Positions 17,014 to 26,449 of a stretch of DNA of 64,000 bases are shown piece by piece. Below the pieces are notes generated by a model that was given only the letters and a program-made list of their open reading frames with translations, was not told where the DNA came from and ran no database searches. Every line of letters starts with the position of its first letter. Positions within the stretch are counted from its first letter, which is position 1. Source of the DNA: Pseudoalteromonas sp. Scap06 (GTDB lineage: Bacteria; Pseudomonadota; Gammaproteobacteria; Enterobacterales; Alteromonadaceae); contig NZ_CP041330.1 of NCBI RefSeq assembly GCF_013394165.1, forward strand, positions 1,666,501-1,730,500, read 5' to 3'. The position numbers were made by a program, and so were the translations under genes.

Positions 17014-18336
17014 CTATAAAACCATAGCGGCTATCCAGCCAAACACCAATAACGGAATATTAAAGTGAATAAAGGTTGGCACAACCGAATCCCAAATGTG
17101 GTCGTGTTGTCCGTCAGCATTAAGTCCTGATGTCGGCCCTAGAGTAGAGTCAGAGGCAGGGGAGCCGGCATCACCTAATGCGCCAGCCGTACCAACAAGT
17201 GCAGCGGTTGCCATTACAGAAAAGTTTAGCTCTAAACATAAAGGCACAAATAAGGTTGCAATTATAGGCACAGTCGAAAATGAACTACCAATGCCCATGG
17301 TTATAAATAAGCCGACTAATAAAATTACTGCAGCTGCAATGGGTTTATTACCGTCAAAAATGGCGGCGCTGCTATGGACTAGGCTAGCAACGTGTCCGGT
17401 TTCTTTCATTACAGCAGCAAAACCTTGCGCAGAAATCATAATAAAACCAATCATTGCCATCATGGCAACACCCTTACTAAATACGTCGCCGTTTTCTTCC
17501 CACTTAACCACACCAAATACACTAAATATAACCACCCCTACTAGGCCACCTAATATCATTGAGCCACTGGCATTTTGAGCGATCAGAGAAGCAAGCACGG
17601 CAAATAAACCAACCAGCATTACCTTTTTTGGGTTTTCAACATCAGCTTGTTGGCTTTGAACTGTTAATGCTGTGCTTGTGTATTCGCGGCGTTTTCGATA
17701 ACTAATAAATAGGGCAATCAACAAGCCGACAAACATACCAATAGCTGGAATTATCATTGCTAAAGGGACACTGGTATTAACAATCTCAAGGCCATTATCA
17801 ACTAGATTTTTATGTAATATTGAGTATAAATAAATACCCCCAAAACCATACGGCAGCACCATGTACGAGGTGGCTAAACCAAAGGTTAAAATACAAGCAA
17901 TGGCACGTCTATCTAATCGCAGTTTATTAAACACAACAAGCAGCGGCGGGATCAAAATGGGAATAAAAGCGATATGCACCGGCACCAAGTTTTGAGAAGA
18001 GATAGCACAAATCAAAATAATAAACAGAATAAAGTAGCTTAATATGGTTTCACTAGAGCCTGTTTGAGCATTTACTTTAGCGAGTAACTTAGCGGCCAAA
18101 ATACGCGTTAAGCCTGACTTAGAGATAGCGACGGCAAATGCACCTAGCATCGCATAGCTTAAAGCAATTTCGGCGCCTGATGATAAGCCAGAATTAAAAG
18201 CATCAATACTTTCTTTTAAGCCCATGCCTGCGGTTAATCCGGCAACAAGCGCACTTATTGTCATTGCAACAATCACATTTACGCGGACCAAAGTGAGTCC
18301 AAGCATTAAAATAACGCCTATAATAACTGCGTTCAT
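17014..18336 (-). CDS. Na+/H+ antiporter family (NhaC-like/YuiF-type) transporter
   Basis: A 440-residue inner-membrane protein with about 11-12 hydrophobic segments. It has the conserved [20 protein letters not shown] early block, the central [20 protein letters not shown] and a late block [18 protein letters not shown] typical of the YuiF/NhaC branch of the ion transporter superfamily. Ions or amino acids are possible substrates. Its start overlaps the stop of the transglutaminase gene by four bases (ATGA), so it is co-translated with the MoxR cluster; the functional link is unclear. Confidence 0.8.
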   Translation of the reverse strand: MNAVIIGVILMLGLTLVRVNVIVAMTISALVAGLTAGMGLKESIDAFNSGLSSGAEIALSYAMLGAFAVAISKSGLTRILAAKLLAKVNAQTGSSETILSYFILFIILICAISSQNLVPVHIAFIPILIPPLLVVFNKLRLDRRAIACILTFGLATSYMVLPYGFGGIYLYSILHKNLVDNGLEIVNTSVPLAMIIPAIGMFVGLLIALFISYRKRREYTSTALTVQSQQADVENPKKVMLVGLFAVLASLIAQNASGSMILGGLVGVVIFSVFGVVKWEENGDVFSKGVAMMAMIGFIMISAQGFAAVMKETGHVASLVHSSAAIFDGNKPIAAAVILLVGLFITMGIGSSFSTVPIIATLFVPLCLELNFSVMATAALVGTAGALGDAGSPASDSTLGPTSGLNADGQHDHIWDSVVPTFIHFNIPLLVFGWIAAMVL

Positions 18337-20306
18337 AGATTTCTCTGTTTTATAGATTTAATTAATTTTATCAGATCTTTAGCCTGATTTTTACGTTCTT
18401 TGGTAAATGGTTGTCTCGCATAGCGCACTTGCTCAAATAAGTGACAAAAGGCGGTTATTTGTTGCTCTGCATAGGGGGCTTGTTGACTAATGTGTTGTAA
18501 TGTTTGAATAGGTGTAGCATTTTCAGGGTAGTTTATAGTGTGCTTATTAGCCCAACTGAGTATTTGATAATACTCTTTTACCAGCGGAGGTTGTTTTGTT
18601 GTTGCCTTGGGGCGGTTGATATAAATAAAATAAGCACTAAAACTTAAAATTAAAACAATAATAACCCCAAGCGGTACTAACCAAACATAAGTGTTACCAA
18701 ATAGGGACGCTAATAAATCTTGTTGTTTATTTTTATCAAATCCCAGCACCCAACTAGACCATTGATAATCGAGGTTTTCTAATTCTAGGCGAAGCCAGTT
18801 TATGGCAGCATAATTACTTAAGCTAACTAAACCAAAATTAATATTATTTTTAAATTCATCATTTAATGCAGCACTCTGTGATAAAGAACCATTTAATCGT
18901 TCGGGCGCAACAACCGCTGTTGCATCAAATATTCTCCAGCCTGCATTAGTATATACCTCAACCCAAGCATGCGCATCGTATTGACGAACGGTAATATAGT
19001 CATTGTTTTGATTATGCTCTCCGCCTAAATATCCGCTTACTACCCGCGCTGGAACGCCAGCACTTCTAAAAATAAAGGCAGCTGCACTGGCATAATGACC
19101 ACAAAAGCCACGTTTATTATTAAACATAAATTGATCAAGCGTATCATCACCGCGCATAGGTGTTGGCGTAAGAGTGTAACTGAAACTATTTTGCGAAAAA
19201 TAATCTAGCAGTTTATTAAAAAGCTCATCAGCGTTAGCACTTCTGTTTTTTAACTGTTGCGCCAGTTGATAACTTTTTTGGTTATTACTCACAGTAAGCG
19301 TTTTATAAAAACGCTGCTCTACGCTATTAAGCTTCTTAGTCGATAATGGTTTAGTACTAACAGAATATTTTAACACTTTGGATTTATATTGTTTTTTACG
19401 CAGCAAGCCGACTGAGTTGGAAACTACATTTTCATTGTTACTACTGGCATAGCCAAGCCCATATAACCAATCAGCCATTGCTGGCTCAGCAATTATTGAG
19501 TATTGAGTGGTGTTTCCATTGCTGCTATTTTGGCTTGGTAACATCATTGCTTGCTTTAAAAATGAAGATGTTTTCCAAGCTTTACCGTCAAATTCATCAT
19601 GTACAATAGCGCGCCAGTAATAAGGAGGCGTGGTTGAATTATTATCAAACTTCGCTCTAAAAACCAATTCATCGGAGTTTGATAATTTAGCTATATCAAA
19701 TGGGTCTACTTGTTCAGATAGGCCTGTTTGCGCCATTTTTGGCCCAGGTAATTGCCAAAATGCAGGGAGTTTTGGTAAAAATATTAAGAGTACAACTGCC
19801 AAAGGAAAAGCCAGAAATATTATTTTAGCACTTTGTTTTGATGACAGTTTTAAACTATGACTAGATTCAAGTAACCCAAGTACAGCAAAATTTAAAATAT
19901 ACAGTGTACTAATAATTAAAGTGGTAAAAATAGTTTGGCTAAACAAATACACAGCTGAAAGTGAAAAGAATGTGAGGGTGATGATCAATTGATAATGCTG
20001 CTTTGTTTTTGCCTGTAGTAATTTAAAAACGCATGACAGCAAAAGCATGGCAACAAACAGCACCACGGTATCTTTAAAGCCAATACTGCTGAGCATAATA
20101 ATTAATGCTATTGCAGCGAGTCCGTTGGCCAGCCACGCATTGGGCTTTTGTTTGTATTTAAGGGTTAAATAAATATTCCAGCCACATAACGTGCTGAGCA
20201 TAATAATAAAGGGCAGGGGCAAGTGCTCTATAAAAAAGCTCACTAACCCTAAGTAAATAAATGACAAAGAAAAATTTATAACGCGTTGATTTTTGATCTT
20301 ATTCAT
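18333..20306 (-). CDS. TgpA-like membrane transglutaminase
   Basis: A 657-residue membrane protein. The N-terminal ~200 residues form a bundle of about six membrane helices, a periplasmic transglutaminase-like domain follows, and a last helix (near residue 545) precedes a cytoplasmic DUF4129-type tail. The catalytic triad is visible: Cys in [13 protein letters not shown], His in [10 protein letters not shown] and Asp in WRIFDATAV. It is the third gene of the classic moxR-DUF58-tgpA arrangement, and its start overlaps the DUF58 stop by eight bases. In Pseudomonas the homologue is needed for viability; its substrate is unknown. Confidence 0.9.
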   Translation of the reverse strand: MNKIKNQRVINFSLSFIYLGLVSFFIEHLPLPFIIMLSTLCGWNIYLTLKYKQKPNAWLANGLAAIALIIMLSSIGFKDTVVLFVAMLLLSCVFKLLQAKTKQHYQLIITLTFFSLSAVYLFSQTIFTTLIISTLYILNFAVLGLLESSHSLKLSSKQSAKIIFLAFPLAVVLLIFLPKLPAFWQLPGPKMAQTGLSEQVDPFDIAKLSNSDELVFRAKFDNNSTTPPYYWRAIVHDEFDGKAWKTSSFLKQAMMLPSQNSSNGNTTQYSIIAEPAMADWLYGLGYASSNNENVVSNSVGLLRKKQYKSKVLKYSVSTKPLSTKKLNSVEQRFYKTLTVSNNQKSYQLAQQLKNRSANADELFNKLLDYFSQNSFSYTLTPTPMRGDDTLDQFMFNNKRGFCGHYASAAAFIFRSAGVPARVVSGYLGGEHNQNNDYITVRQYDAHAWVEVYTNAGWRIFDATAVVAPERLNGSLSQSAALNDEFKNNINFGLVSLSNYAAINWLRLELENLDYQWSSWVLGFDKNKQQDLLASLFGNTYVWLVPLGVIIVLILSFSAYFIYINRPKATTKQPPLVKEYYQILSWANKHTINYPENATPIQTLQHISQQAPYAEQQITAFCHLFEQVRYARQPFTKERKNQAKDLIKLIKSIKQRNL

Positions 20307-21288
20307 AATCAGCGCCTACATTACTTAAAGCTTGTAAGCAGCGTTGCTGATGAAACTTTCCGGAGCCATTTTCTATGACCTTATTGGGCAATTTCAACGA
20401 GTAATTAATGTCGCTTTCAAACGCTTGGCATACTAGGTAACACAATTGCCCTAAGCGTTGCTCGGTATCGCCTGTCATTAAATTAAAGTCAAATTGTGTA
20501 TCGGCAGATTTAAAATCACTAAATTGTTTTACTAATAATTGCTGAGTTTTTGCGTAGTGTTTCCACGAAACTCGCTGCAATCCCATTTCTGGTAAGTGAT
20601 TGATTAGAATGTCAAACTCATCATCGCCTAGATGTTTTTCAGCTCCTTCATCATCATTAGCAGTCATTTGGCTTAATTGTTTTTGATTTGGTGTTTTAAT
20701 AATTGAAGGGTAAACATAAACGGTATGATCTGGTTGAATATAGCTCCATACACTCACCAAACCAAATGGATAATTACTGGCAATTTTTATTGGCTTTAGT
20801 AAATAGCGACCGCGCTTTAAATAAGGCAATGGTAACTGGCATTGTATGGTATCGGCTTTAACACTCTCTATATAGCAGTTTTGTTCAAAATTATTGGGAT
20901 AACTTAAGGTGATTGACTGACATGTGTCGTTTGATTTTATTTGCCACACTAACTGAGGTTGCTGTGGCGCATAACTCTCAATAGTATTTTTAAAGCTGAC
21001 AGTTAATCCTTTTGCGTTGCTATAACCTAGCAACAAGGCAAAAATAATAATCACAAACATTAAATACGCCATAAACAGTATTAAATTATTTTGATAATTA
21101 ATTCCCATTACAAAATTTAATAGTGCAACAATCGTAAAATATACACCCAGTGTGGAAGGCAAAACATAGATAGTATTATGCGTTAAAGTGATGCTGTTTT
21201 TTTTGTGCTTATTTTTTAATAATGTCGTTAAAATTGTACTTTTTATAGCACGAATAAAAGTAGGGCGTTTTAATTTTAAAATACCCAT
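20299..21288 (-). CDS. DUF58 family protein
   Basis: A 329-residue protein with two adjacent membrane helices at about residues 45-90 and the DUF58 core (VWF-like) with GDDEFDILINHLPEMGLQRV followed by SWKHYAKTQQLLVKQF, where the D...R...W...A conserved pattern of the family is present. It lies between moxR and the tgpA-like gene, four bases after moxR. These three-gene units are thought to assemble or chaperone envelope complexes. Confidence 0.88.
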   Translation of the reverse strand: MGILKLKRPTFIRAIKSTILTTLLKNKHKKNSITLTHNTIYVLPSTLGVYFTIVALLNFVMGINYQNNLILFMAYLMFVIIIFALLLGYSNAKGLTVSFKNTIESYAPQQPQLVWQIKSNDTCQSITLSYPNNFEQNCYIESVKADTIQCQLPLPYLKRGRYLLKPIKIASNYPFGLVSVWSYIQPDHTVYVYPSIIKTPNQKQLSQMTANDDEGAEKHLGDDEFDILINHLPEMGLQRVSWKHYAKTQQLLVKQFSDFKSADTQFDFNLMTGDTEQRLGQLCYLVCQAFESDINYSLKLPNKVIENGSGKFHQQRCLQALSNVGADYE

Positions 21289-21292
21289 TGAT

Positions 21293-22198
21293 CTAAACGG
21301 GCACTAAAACATGTTTTAAAATGTCTGCAATTTGGTTCTTGCCAGACTCACTATGCAAACCTAATCGATGCTGGCACACACTAGAAAATACCGCTTGTAC
21401 ATCTTCAGGTAGAACAAAGTCTCGACCTTCAATATAGGCCCATGCCCTTGCAGATTTTGCCAGCGCCATACTGGCTCTTGGTGAAAGCGAAGCAGCTAAC
21501 GATTGAGCCTCACGTGTGTAAGTCACTAATTCAATTATATAATCAACAACCGGAGCGCTTAGTGTAACATTTGCTATAGCCTGTTGTATTTGTTTAAGTT
21601 GTTGCTGGTTAATTCGCTGTGGTAATTGGGAGTAATCGCGCTTTTGATTGTTTAATAGTAATCTTTTTTCAGCGTTTTTAGGTGGAAAGCCTAAGCTTAT
21701 ACGCATTAAAAAACGATCTAATTGCGATTCTGGCAGCGGATAAGTTCCTGCTTGATATAAAGGGTTTTGAGTAGCAATAACAAAAAACGGAGTAGGGAGC
21801 GGGTACTTTTCTCCATCTACTGTTACTTGTTGTTCTTCCATCGCTTCTAATAACGCACTTTGGGTTTTAGGGCCCGCACGATTTATCTCATCAGCAAGTA
21901 CTACTTGGCTAAAAATTGGGCCTTTATGAAATGAAAAACTGTGTTCTTTATTATTAAAAATATTGGTACCAATAATATCAGCGGGTAATAAATCGCTAGT
22001 AAATTGAATACGCTGATACGACAACCCCAAAACAGCAGCTAATGCATGCGATAAAGTGGTTTTACCCATACCTGGTAAGTCTTCAATTAGTAAATGACCT
22101 TCACTAAACAAACAGGTTAATGCTAATTTTATTTGTTGTTGCTTGCCAAATATAACGGTAGATAGATCATCAATAATAGTGGTAACTAGATGCTGCAT
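21293..22198 (-). CDS. MoxR-family AAA+ ATPase
   Basis: A 301-residue AAA+ chaperone. Walker A is LPGMGKTTLS (about residue 40), Walker B is VVLADEINRA, sensor 1 is FFVIATQNP, and the C-terminal lid has the MoxR-type LSPRASMALAKSARAWA. It heads the moxR-DUF58-tgpA operon, whose partners suggest a role in maturing envelope protein complexes. Eight bases separate it from the response regulator gene. Confidence 0.93.
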   Translation of the reverse strand: MQHLVTTIIDDLSTVIFGKQQQIKLALTCLFSEGHLLIEDLPGMGKTTLSHALAAVLGLSYQRIQFTSDLLPADIIGTNIFNNKEHSFSFHKGPIFSQVVLADEINRAGPKTQSALLEAMEEQQVTVDGEKYPLPTPFFVIATQNPLYQAGTYPLPESQLDRFLMRISLGFPPKNAEKRLLLNNQKRDYSQLPQRINQQQLKQIQQAIANVTLSAPVVDYIIELVTYTREAQSLAASLSPRASMALAKSARAWAYIEGRDFVLPEDVQAVFSSVCQHRLGLHSESGKNQIADILKHVLVPV

Positions 22199-22206
22199 AA
22201 TGTCCT

Positions 22207-22590
22207 TTAATCTATCAGTTCTAAACGTTTCATTACGGCATCAACTTTTTGCGCGTTGAAAGGCTTGGCTATAAATTCTTTTGCGCCAAGTTCCCAAGTA
22301 TTTTGTACGGTCTCAAAACTATTATGGCCTGAGCACATAACCACATGAGCATATGGGTGCTCGTTATTGATCGACTCTAAAATTTCGATGCTTTCAGAAT
22401 CAGGTAAATCAACATCTAAAAATATAACGTTGGGTGATTTTTCGCTAAGTAAGGGTTTAGCACAATCAAAATTATCGCACTCAATAATGTCATCAAAACC
22501 TAAGCCGGCTAACACTTGGCTTAAGTCAGCACGGATTTGTTTAACATCATCAATAATTAAAATTGGTTCGAGTGGGCGTACAAATTCCAT
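22207..22590 (-). CDS. Stand-alone response regulator receiver protein
   Basis: A 127-residue CheY-type receiver with no output domain. The acidic pocket is IIDDVKQIR, the phosphoacceptor Asp lies in VIFLDVDLPDSE, and the conserved Lys is in FIAKPFN. It is the first gene of the moxR cluster, so it may control that complex through protein contact. No histidine kinase is adjacent. Confidence 0.88.
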   Translation of the reverse strand: MEFVRPLEPILIIDDVKQIRADLSQVLAGLGFDDIIECDNFDCAKPLLSEKSPNVIFLDVDLPDSESIEILESINNEHPYAHVVMCSGHNSFETVQNTWELGAKEFIAKPFNAQKVDAVMKRLELID

Positions 22591-22777
22591 ATGAATACTT
22601 CAACATTTTTTACGGCTTGTGGTTTAATATTAAGCCAAGCATTAAGGAACCTCAAGCTGATAACTATGAATTACCGTAATAGTCGTTTAAATGCACTTAA
22701 TGTCCGATACCGTCTAGTATTGGACTTAGTGAGCTTGAAGTTATTAAAATAGAGCGCCACACATGCACTTAAATACC

Positions 22778-22805
22778 ACTACCTATAATTTATATTATGT
22801 TAAAT
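22778..22805 (+). repeat. Left dif-like attachment site of the prophage
   Basis: XerC half ACTACCTATAA, centre TTTATA, XerD half TTATGTTAAAT. The XerD half is identical to that of E. coli dif. The last 18 bases are repeated exactly at 35052-35069. The XerC half is degenerate relative to the usual GGTGCGCATAA. Confidence 0.8.
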
Positions 22806-23004
22806 GACGTCAAAACCGACAAAATGGCGTGAATTATAGGTAGCGTGCTATGATTGCTCGAACTGTTTATTTTTACATGTTTTCAGTGTTATACGCTCAA
22901 TCAGTATTATTGATTGAACACCCTGCTATCAATCTAAAAAAATCATCAAAGTTTTTTCCGCGTAGACCATTAATAACAACGTCAATGGAATCAAGGGAAT
23001 AATA

Positions 23005-23478
23005 ATGACTAATTTTAAACAGTTACTTTTTCGCGCTGGATTTATGAATTTTGGTAAACTTGACCGCCGCGCCGCCATGGAATTTTTATTTATTAACTCT
23101 GAACGAACGCTTGAACGATGGATTAAAGATAATAAACCGTGCCCGCGTGCCGTTGCTATGCTTGAGCAACGCATAAAAGGCATGGTTTCTATGCACAAGG
23201 ATTGGCAAGGCTTTAGTATTTGCAGAGACGGATATTTATGGACGCCAAGCGGCAACCGGTACGAACCAAGCTACATTAACAAAATTGATTTTTTACAGCG
23301 TTCAGTGCGTTATAACGAAAACCACGTTTTAGCCCTGCAACAACAAATTACGCATTTAAATGATTTGGTTAAAGCCAGTGATACGCTTAAGGCGATTGGC
23401 CATGATTTAATTAACATGAGTGATAAGTTTAAGTTGAAAGAAATTGTGAAGAAATACGAGGGCAAAAAAACCGCCTAA
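23005..23478 (+). CDS. Phage regulator-like protein (DUF3653-like)
   Basis: A 157-residue protein at the left end of the prophage, opposite in strand to the structural genes. An N-terminal helical region (LDRRAAMEFLFINSERTLER) resembles a helix-turn-helix; the middle has HKDWQGFSICRDGYLWTP, like DUF3653 proteins of vibriophages; the rest is a helix-rich, coiled-coil-like tail. A start preceded by AAGGG and a terminator directly after suggest independent expression, as for a lysogeny or late-gene regulator. Function is inferred from position. Confidence 0.6.
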   Translation: MTNFKQLLFRAGFMNFGKLDRRAAMEFLFINSERTLERWIKDNKPCPRAVAMLEQRIKGMVSMHKDWQGFSICRDGYLWTPSGNRYEPSYINKIDFLQRSVRYNENHVLALQQQITHLNDLVKASDTLKAIGHDLINMSDKFKLKEIVKKYEGKKTA

Positions 23479-23482
23479 ATTT

Positions 23483-23512
23483 AAAAACCCCGCACTTTTG
23501 CGGGGTTATTTT
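23483..23512. terminator. Terminator between the left regulator and the lysis genes
   Basis: AACCCCGC, loop ACTTTT, GCGGGGTT with an A-run before and a T-rich run after. It serves converging transcripts. Confidence 0.9.
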
Positions 23513-23551
23513 TAATAAAATCAATATATTACACTTTTGTACCCTGGACAC

Positions 23552-23770
23552 TCACCCGCTTTCGTTTTTGGCGCGTAAAACGTTAAGTTTTGCTACTTCA
23601 TTTTCAATAACGCCCACCCTAACAGCCAATTCACCATGGTTTTTGTATTGCAATTCAATAGCTGCTTTTAAATAAACAATATGCACCTTTAGCGCTGCCA
23701 CTACTGCGGCGGCACTGGTTGCACCTGTAATTATTGCGGTTGCTGCTATTTTTAAAATAATATCATCCAT
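23552..23770 (-). CDS. Small prophage protein with one membrane helix and a coiled-coil tail
   Basis: 72 residues from the ATG at 23770, which follows GGCGG; an earlier in-frame start at 23797 adds nine residues. One hydrophobic helix (ILKIAATAIITGATSAAAVV) is followed by a heptad-like region (AVRVGVIENEVAKLNVLRAK). It is the last gene of the leftward operon, overlapping the holin-like gene by eight bases. The shape suits a lysis accessory (spanin-like or antiholin), but I cannot assign it. Confidence 0.6.
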   Translation of the reverse strand: MDDIILKIAATAIITGATSAAAVVAALKVHIVYLKAAIELQYKNHGELAVRVGVIENEVAKLNVLRAKNESG

Positions 23771-24161
23771 TTTTAACCGCCTTAAATTGACCAACAAACT
23801 GAGGGATGATGTTTTTTAAACTGGCAAGACCCCAAACGCCGCCGTTAATTGCTATCCATGTTTGTACTAACCACGGTGGCACGTTTTCCAAGTTTGTGAA
23901 TATTTGCGAGCCATGCTCAGGTGATACGACTGTAATTAAAATGGGCGCGGTAAACATACAAAAACTAAAAAGCCTTAACCCTTTGTCTTTGTCTTGCAGT
24001 GTTGCCATTTCCCATTGGTGGTTATAGTCTTTTTCTGACTGCGCCAAGCGTGCTTGGTTGTTTATTATGGCTAAATCGCGCTTATGCTCTGCATCTGCTT
24101 TTGCTGCGCGGTTTTTTAACCATGTATCAAGCGGGTTTAGTAACGATAAAAACCAGTCCAT
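23763..24161 (-). CDS. Putative 3TM-type holin
   Basis: A 132-residue protein. A charged N-terminal helix (WLKNRAAKADAEHKRDLA, then SEKDYNHQWEMA) leads to hydrophobic segments LRLFSFCMFTAPILITVV and WLVQTWIAINGGVWGLASL, as in the GTA/3TM holin family. It sits between other small lysis-region genes near the muramidase-like gene, where a holin is expected. PM2 uses two small proteins for lysis; I cannot tell whether this is homologous to either. Confidence 0.6.
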   Translation of the reverse strand: MDWFLSLLNPLDTWLKNRAAKADAEHKRDLAIINNQARLAQSEKDYNHQWEMATLQDKDKGLRLFSFCMFTAPILITVVSPEHGSQIFTNLENVPPWLVQTWIAINGGVWGLASLKNIIPQFVGQFKAVKNG

Positions 24162-24163
24162 AA

Positions 24164-24556
24164 CTACCCCTTAGCCGCTGCTGCGATTGTATCAGCATCA
24201 ACAAGGCCATTTAAAAGCGGCCTATATTGGCTTTTTAACCGCAGGTCACTGTCAAATATCTCATTCAATAGCGCTTCATTGCCGTCATTTAATTTAGTGA
24301 TTGCGTAAAGCCACTGCATATCAGCGACTTTTAATGTGTAGTCGAGTTTTGATTGCTCAAGATAAAAACCAGCCCATGCGCGGGTTATGTAATTACTGCC
24401 ATTAACAAAGAATTGAATTTCAGCAAGTGCTTTGCTTACTGGTTTTGTTATTGGTGCGGTAATTTCGCGGCCTTTTTCAACAAAGTTATTAATTAGCCAA
24501 TACACGCCAAATAAACTTATTAGCGCTGGTAAGCTACGTTCGAATATTTTACCCAT
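24164..24556 (-). CDS. Prophage membrane-anchored protein, unknown
   Basis: 130 residues from the ATG at 24556 (an in-frame start five codons earlier is less likely). A single N-terminal hydrophobic helix (LPALISLFGVYWLI) is followed by a soluble helical domain rich in aromatic and acidic residues. Its start overlaps the muramidase-like gene's stop by eight bases, so translation is coupled. It may be a minor virion or lysis protein; no family was recognised. Confidence 0.6.
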   Translation of the reverse strand: MGKIFERSLPALISLFGVYWLINNFVEKGREITAPITKPVSKALAEIQFFVNGSNYITRAWAGFYLEQSKLDYTLKVADMQWLYAITKLNDGNEALLNEIFDSDLRLKSQYRPLLNGLVDADTIAAAAKG

Positions 24557-25007
24557 AATAACCCCACTCAAAGCCGCGTTTTATTTCGTCCATGGTGTAC
24601 GGGTTTTGCCCGTTTTCCATTGTTACCATTGCTGACAATACAGCGGGATATGCTGCATCATTTAACACCATATCGGCGGGATACCCTGCCTTATCGCTGA
24701 CAAAGTTAATATAATTTTGTGTATGATTTTCATTGTCCGGTGCCCATTCATTAATGATACTTTCAATGGTGCGAACCCCGCGCTTTGCTTTGGAGCGCAT
24801 AATGCGCCCCGCTGCTCTAAAGCCGTGTAAAGGCGTTTCAAAAATGATAAAGCGACCATCATCCCCAACTTGACCAACCCAACTTTCGCGAGCTTCAATA
24901 TTTAGCGGATTGTGATTGCGGATACCGCGTGGCGTACCAGAGCTTGATGTAACACCCGCCAACGCAGCAAGCCCTGCCATAGATAAAAGAACCGTTGATT
25001 TTTTCAT
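24549..25007 (-). CDS. Virion muramidase/transglycosylase-like protein
   Basis: A 152-residue protein with an N-terminal hydrophobic anchor (TVLLSMAGLAALAGV). It then has the motif of phage structural lysozyme-like proteins: RGIRNHNPLNIE, W.G, FIIFETPLHGFRAAGRIM, TIESIINEWAPDNENHTQNY and the C-terminal MVTMENGQ. These proteins open peptidoglycan during entry or lysis; tailless membrane phages such as PRD1 and PM2 carry such enzymes in the virion. The gene touches the spike gene stop (one-base overlap). Confidence 0.75.
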   Translation of the reverse strand: MKKSTVLLSMAGLAALAGVTSSSGTPRGIRNHNPLNIEARESWVGQVGDDGRFIIFETPLHGFRAAGRIMRSKAKRGVRTIESIINEWAPDNENHTQNYINFVSDKAGYPADMVLNDAAYPAVLSAMVTMENGQNPYTMDEIKRGFEWGYYG

Positions 25008-26449
25008 CAGAACGACTCCTTAAAAACTCTAAATAAGGCTTTTGGCTTTGTTAAATCCGGTGTTAATCCGAATTTTAAAATCTCACTATTTGCGGTTGAG
25101 TCATTAACCCATGCAACAAGCTCATTACCAACAACATCAAACATACCGTAAAGCCTGTCACAAAAAACGCGATTATTCGTATACGCTATGCTGTACGTAT
25201 TAAAGTTATCCTCAGTTATATAAACCTTATCACCTGATAAAACTAATATTGCATCACCCACTGCGGCCACCGCTTTAGGTGATGGCACGAACGCATAAAC
25301 GTCTAAAACTTGTCCGGTCTCCCTAACCCATACTTTTGAGCTGGTGTTTGATGTAAAACAGACGTATTTATTAGAAAATACAGGTTTATCTGCTGCGCCT
25401 GTTGACTGATTAATTATTTTTTCACTAAGCGTGACTAGCTCATCATCTGAATAATACCAATCTGAATCAATTGATACCCATAATCGCCCGTCAATCTCAT
25501 CTCTAAAAATCTTTTCAGCTGCACCATTCCCTTTTAAGAGTAAATCAACACCATCTCTCACACTAAAAACACCATCTTTGTAATAATGTATCTCGCTTGG
25601 CTTGCCTGGAAAGTTAACGCTAATTAATACGCCGCCGTCACTGACTTCACAGCCATATGGAAGCGCCCCGCTCAAACCGCTGGCAAATGGGTTTTCAATA
25701 TCCGCTATTAATTCACCGTCAAAATCTATTAATTTAAAAGTTGACGACCCCGCCGTTAAAAAAATCATATCGTTAATCACACACGCCGAATTGTAACTGT
25801 GAGCAACATTTTTTATCTCGCCTGTGTCTAAATTTACAATTCTTGAGCTGTTCGCCTGATTTTTAAAGAGCATTTTATCTTCAAAAACAACCCACCCACG
25901 ACATTCGTTATCACCAAGCACTAAAACAGATTCCTTTGTAGTTATATCTAAAATCAAATCCGGCTTATCATTTATAAAAGCGTGCAACGGTGCTGCTGAA
26001 TTGTGCTGGTAAACTTCACCTTGAGCTACATAAATCCCGCTTTCACTGCTAACACCCTCACCACCCACCCAAAAACCACCACTTGATAGTGCGACCTTTG
26101 CGCCGCTTTGTGATGGGTCATACGGTAATATTTGCTGTGATAGTCCGTAGTGCTCAGATATAAATGAAGCTGAACGGTTTGGCTTTGTGCTCAATGCGTC
26201 ATAACTTAATTTATGCGCCGATACCCAAATCTGTAACTTTTGCTCAATATCTGAGGTTATTTCGATAAAATCAAACGGCTCATTAGTTTGAACGTCAAAC
26301 CCCGCCGCCGCATCTGTATCTATAATCGCGCTGCCTTTTCTTAATGCGCGGATTCTAAAAATACCTTCGCAATTCATCACTTTTATGAAGCGGCCTTCTG
26401 CATTCACCTCATCAACTTTATTTGGTTTTAAAAATTTACGAATAAACAT
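25007..26449 (-). CDS. Candidate receptor-binding spike with propeller-like C-terminal region
   Basis: A 480-residue protein, the largest structural ORF of the prophage. The first ~90 residues look like a compact beta domain (FIKVMNCEGIFRIRALRKGS) suited to docking at the vertex. The remainder is a series of short strand-rich modules with repeated ...W.....D.........S patterns (GGFWVGGEG, CRGWVVFEDKMLF, GRLWVSIDSDWYY, SSKVWVRETGQ), suggesting a beta-propeller. Position among structural genes parallels the PM2 spike P1, which is shorter (335 residues). Identification rests on position and architecture, not recognised similarity. Confidence 0.6.
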   Translation of the reverse strand: MFIRKFLKPNKVDEVNAEGRFIKVMNCEGIFRIRALRKGSAIIDTDAAAGFDVQTNEPFDFIEITSDIEQKLQIWVSAHKLSYDALSTKPNRSASFISEHYGLSQQILPYDPSQSGAKVALSSGGFWVGGEGVSSESGIYVAQGEVYQHNSAAPLHAFINDKPDLILDITTKESVLVLGDNECRGWVVFEDKMLFKNQANSSRIVNLDTGEIKNVAHSYNSACVINDMIFLTAGSSTFKLIDFDGELIADIENPFASGLSGALPYGCEVSDGGVLISVNFPGKPSEIHYYKDGVFSVRDGVDLLLKGNGAAEKIFRDEIDGRLWVSIDSDWYYSDDELVTLSEKIINQSTGAADKPVFSNKYVCFTSNTSSKVWVRETGQVLDVYAFVPSPKAVAAVGDAILVLSGDKVYITEDNFNTYSIAYTNNRVFCDRLYGMFDVVGNELVAWVNDSTANSEILKFGLTPDLTKPKALFRVFKESF

